A DNA stretch of 64,000 bases, from assembly GCA_027382625.1 (NCBI GenBank), contig JAJKFJ010022061.1:51505-115504 (forward strand). The letters are read 5' to 3'. A program made the position numbers and the translations under genes. The stretch's first letter is position 1; the number at the start of each line of letters is the position of its first letter. Below the pieces are notes generated by a model. The model made no database searches, was not told where the DNA came from, and saw nothing but the letters and a program-made list of their open reading frames with translations. This document shows positions 62,226 to 64,000 of this stretch, one piece after another. The DNA comes from Tetmemena sp. SeJ-2015. Lineage: Eukaryota > Ciliophora > Spirotrichea > Sporadotrichida > Oxytrichidae.

Positions 62226-64000
62226 CATTAAATAGCAAACAAAAATAAAAGAAGGATGTATTTGTTTTTATAAATGGATGCCTAATTTATAAAAATAAAG
62301 ATTACAAAAAATATTTTGAGAATGAATAAATGGTAATGAAGCCAGATTTTCATTGTTGGAAAGAATCTTATGTTTAAATATATGAAAATACATTTTAGTC
62401 CTTACACGAGAGATTTGATTCGAATTAACGATTATGAAAATGTTTGAGGTTGAACACTAAGGCTAAAAAATAATATAAAAACATTTAATTATTTATATTT
62501 AACAAAACGTTTATTCAAAGGAGCAAAACTTAAAAATTTTAAGATGAAAGATAATTTTAAGAAAACATTTTTAAAAAAACAAAACTTCATTCTGAATATT
62601 TTTTCATTATTTAGAGAATGAAAATTTTAATCAACTATAAAGTTATAAATTTAATGCCAATAGTTATTATAACTCTATAGAACTATTTTTATTGATGCCA
62701 AAGTTGAAACTTTTTAAACTAGAAAAGTTTTTCTTTTTTTGTATCATTTGTGTTTAGTTTCAATTTCTTTTTTTTAAAATTTTTTTGAAATAGCAATCTT
62801 TCTTTTATTTTGGATTTTTTTAATTGCCTTTTTTTCTCTTTAAAATTTTCTTTAAGGATTACTTTAATTAAATTTATTTAAGTTCTTTGGGGAAAATTTT
62901 TTTTATTTAGAGTTTAATTAAACTTTCAATTTAAAAAAGTAAAATGGATTTTTTAAATTTTATCAAAAAATATGAAAATAGGAAATTTTAAAATTTAACA
63001 ACCAAAAAACCCCGGGGGGCTATTTTTAAGATCATTTTAAAATTTTGTGTCGTTTGTGTTGTTTTCCAAAGTGGACACAACGAAAATCTTTCAAAAATTT
63101 CAGATAATAAATTTTTATGCTATCGTTTTTTATCACTAAAATAACTCTTATCAACTAAATCGTAGAAAAGTATATAGTAAAGGGTATTAAATTAGGAAAA
63201 ATAAAATTCCTACTAGAAAAAACTATCAAAGATAAAAAAACTCAAAGTCAAAAGTAAATCAAACTAACATAGACAACTTTTCGATCTTAAAATTAGATTT
63301 TAAAAAAGTGAAGACATTGCTATTCTTTCAATACTGATAAAAAAATCCAAATTTTAAAAGCCCTACAATAAACTTTTGACACTTAAGATCACAAAAAGTA
63401 TTTATTGATCCACTTTTAACTTATTGAGGAGTCAAGCTTTTTACTTTAAAAAGTTGTTGTGGAATGGAAATCATTAAAAAGGAAGAAATATCAGACAAAG
63501 AAAAAAAAAATATTTATTGGGGTTTAAAAAGAAGAGTTACCCAGATATCTATAAAAATCTAGAATTAATTATTTATGAAAACGATTTAAAAAGTACTATC
63601 GTAGACTTGTTCAAGTGTTATAAAGAGAGAGAAGAATAAAAATACTGGATATTAATTTGAAAAGAAGCCATTGAGCATAGATGGATCATTGGATTTCTGG
63701 TTTATATTTAAAAAACTTTTTTAATTCAAAGGATGAGAAAAATTTTATAAATATTATTTATCTTAAAAGATTTTAAAGAATAAAACAAAATTAAAAAAAA
63801 ATAAAAAATTAGAAAAAAATAAAGAAAGAAAGAAAAAAAGAAACAAAAAATCAAATAAAAAAAAGATATAAAAAAAAAATATAGAGATTGATTTTTTAAA
63901 TTATTATTAAATTTGAAAATTAAAATTTTGGGAAAAACAAAAATTAAAAAAAGTAGGGATAATTTTAAAAAAATGTGATAATACATGTAAGAATAATACA
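62226..64000. other. Low-complexity AT-rich, probably germline-limited DNA
   Basis: Dominated by A- and T-rich tracts. The only long frames are homopolymer-like Phe/Leu/Ile strings. No gene is supported. Confidence 0.5.

Noticed and set aside
63726..63986. Minus-strand ORF of 86 codons, Phe/Leu-rich
   Set aside because: A translation of A-rich low-complexity DNA; no protein character beyond Phe, Leu, Ile and Tyr runs.
1..64000. TBE/telomere-bearing transposons, terminal C4A4 repeats, CRISPR arrays
   Set aside because: No transposase motif, telomere repeat block or regularly spaced repeat array was found.

Overview
The window reads as germline (micronuclear) DNA of a hypotrich-type ciliate, close in character to Oxytricha/Stylonychia. 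Three things in the sequence support this. (1) Conserved proteins (SF3B1, GH31 glucosidases, vacuolar sorting receptor, kelch, histidine kinase, K+-channel-like) are readable only if TAA and TAG are Gln and TGA is stop. (2) Their reading frames are broken by short AT-rich inserts that mostly lack GT..AG ends. Each insert is flanked by a direct repeat ('pointer') of 2-9 bp, and removing one repeat copy plus the insert restores the conserved protein. These are internal eliminated sequences (IESs) between macronuclear-destined segments (MDSs). (3) One gene is scrambled. Genuine GT..AG introns of about 28-93 nt are also present. The genus is inferred, not proven.

Layout: a fragmentary gene (520-1147,+); a Gln/Ser/Asn-rich gene (1480-6377,+); a kelch-repeat protein (6475-10442,-); a coiled-coil RING-like protein (10793-13883,+); a vacuolar-sorting-receptor-like protein (14080-15938,-); splicing factor SF3B1 (16110-20331,-); a Tctex1 dynein light chain (20508-20870,+); 5-formyl-THF cyclo-ligase (21087-21912,-); two unknown proteins (22102-22956,-; 23004-24812,+); the scrambled tandem GH31 glucosidase (24931-31489,+); an N-myristoylated Ser/Asn-rich protein (31678-34122,+); a polytopic membrane protein (34254-37439,-); a receiver-domain protein (37941-40658,-); a helical, RAP-like protein (about 40900-44621,+); an orphan coding segment (44439-44771,-); a sensor histidine kinase (45079-48340,-); a small protein (48798-49147,-); a CNBD K+-channel relative (about 49950-53650,-); two unknown genes (about 53780-57360,- and about 57590-59448,-); and a Cys-rich membrane protein (59630-61157,-). 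From 61.2 kb onward the sequence is AT-rich apparent germline-limited DNA, with one GC-rich island (61722-62225).

The most important observation is the GH31 locus. It encodes a sucrase-isomaltase-like protein with two GH31 units in tandem, but the 3' half (24931-28244) lies upstream of the 5' half (28593-31489). The end of the 5' half and the start of the 3' half share a 10-bp pointer, AGAGCTTCTT. Joining there yields a continuous conserved C-terminal domain, so the gene is circularly permuted in the germline. Several otherwise intact genes also carry in-frame TGA codons inside conserved sequence, which deserves checking. The histidine kinase and the receiver protein may belong to one phosphorelay. 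Most other neighbours have no evident functional link.
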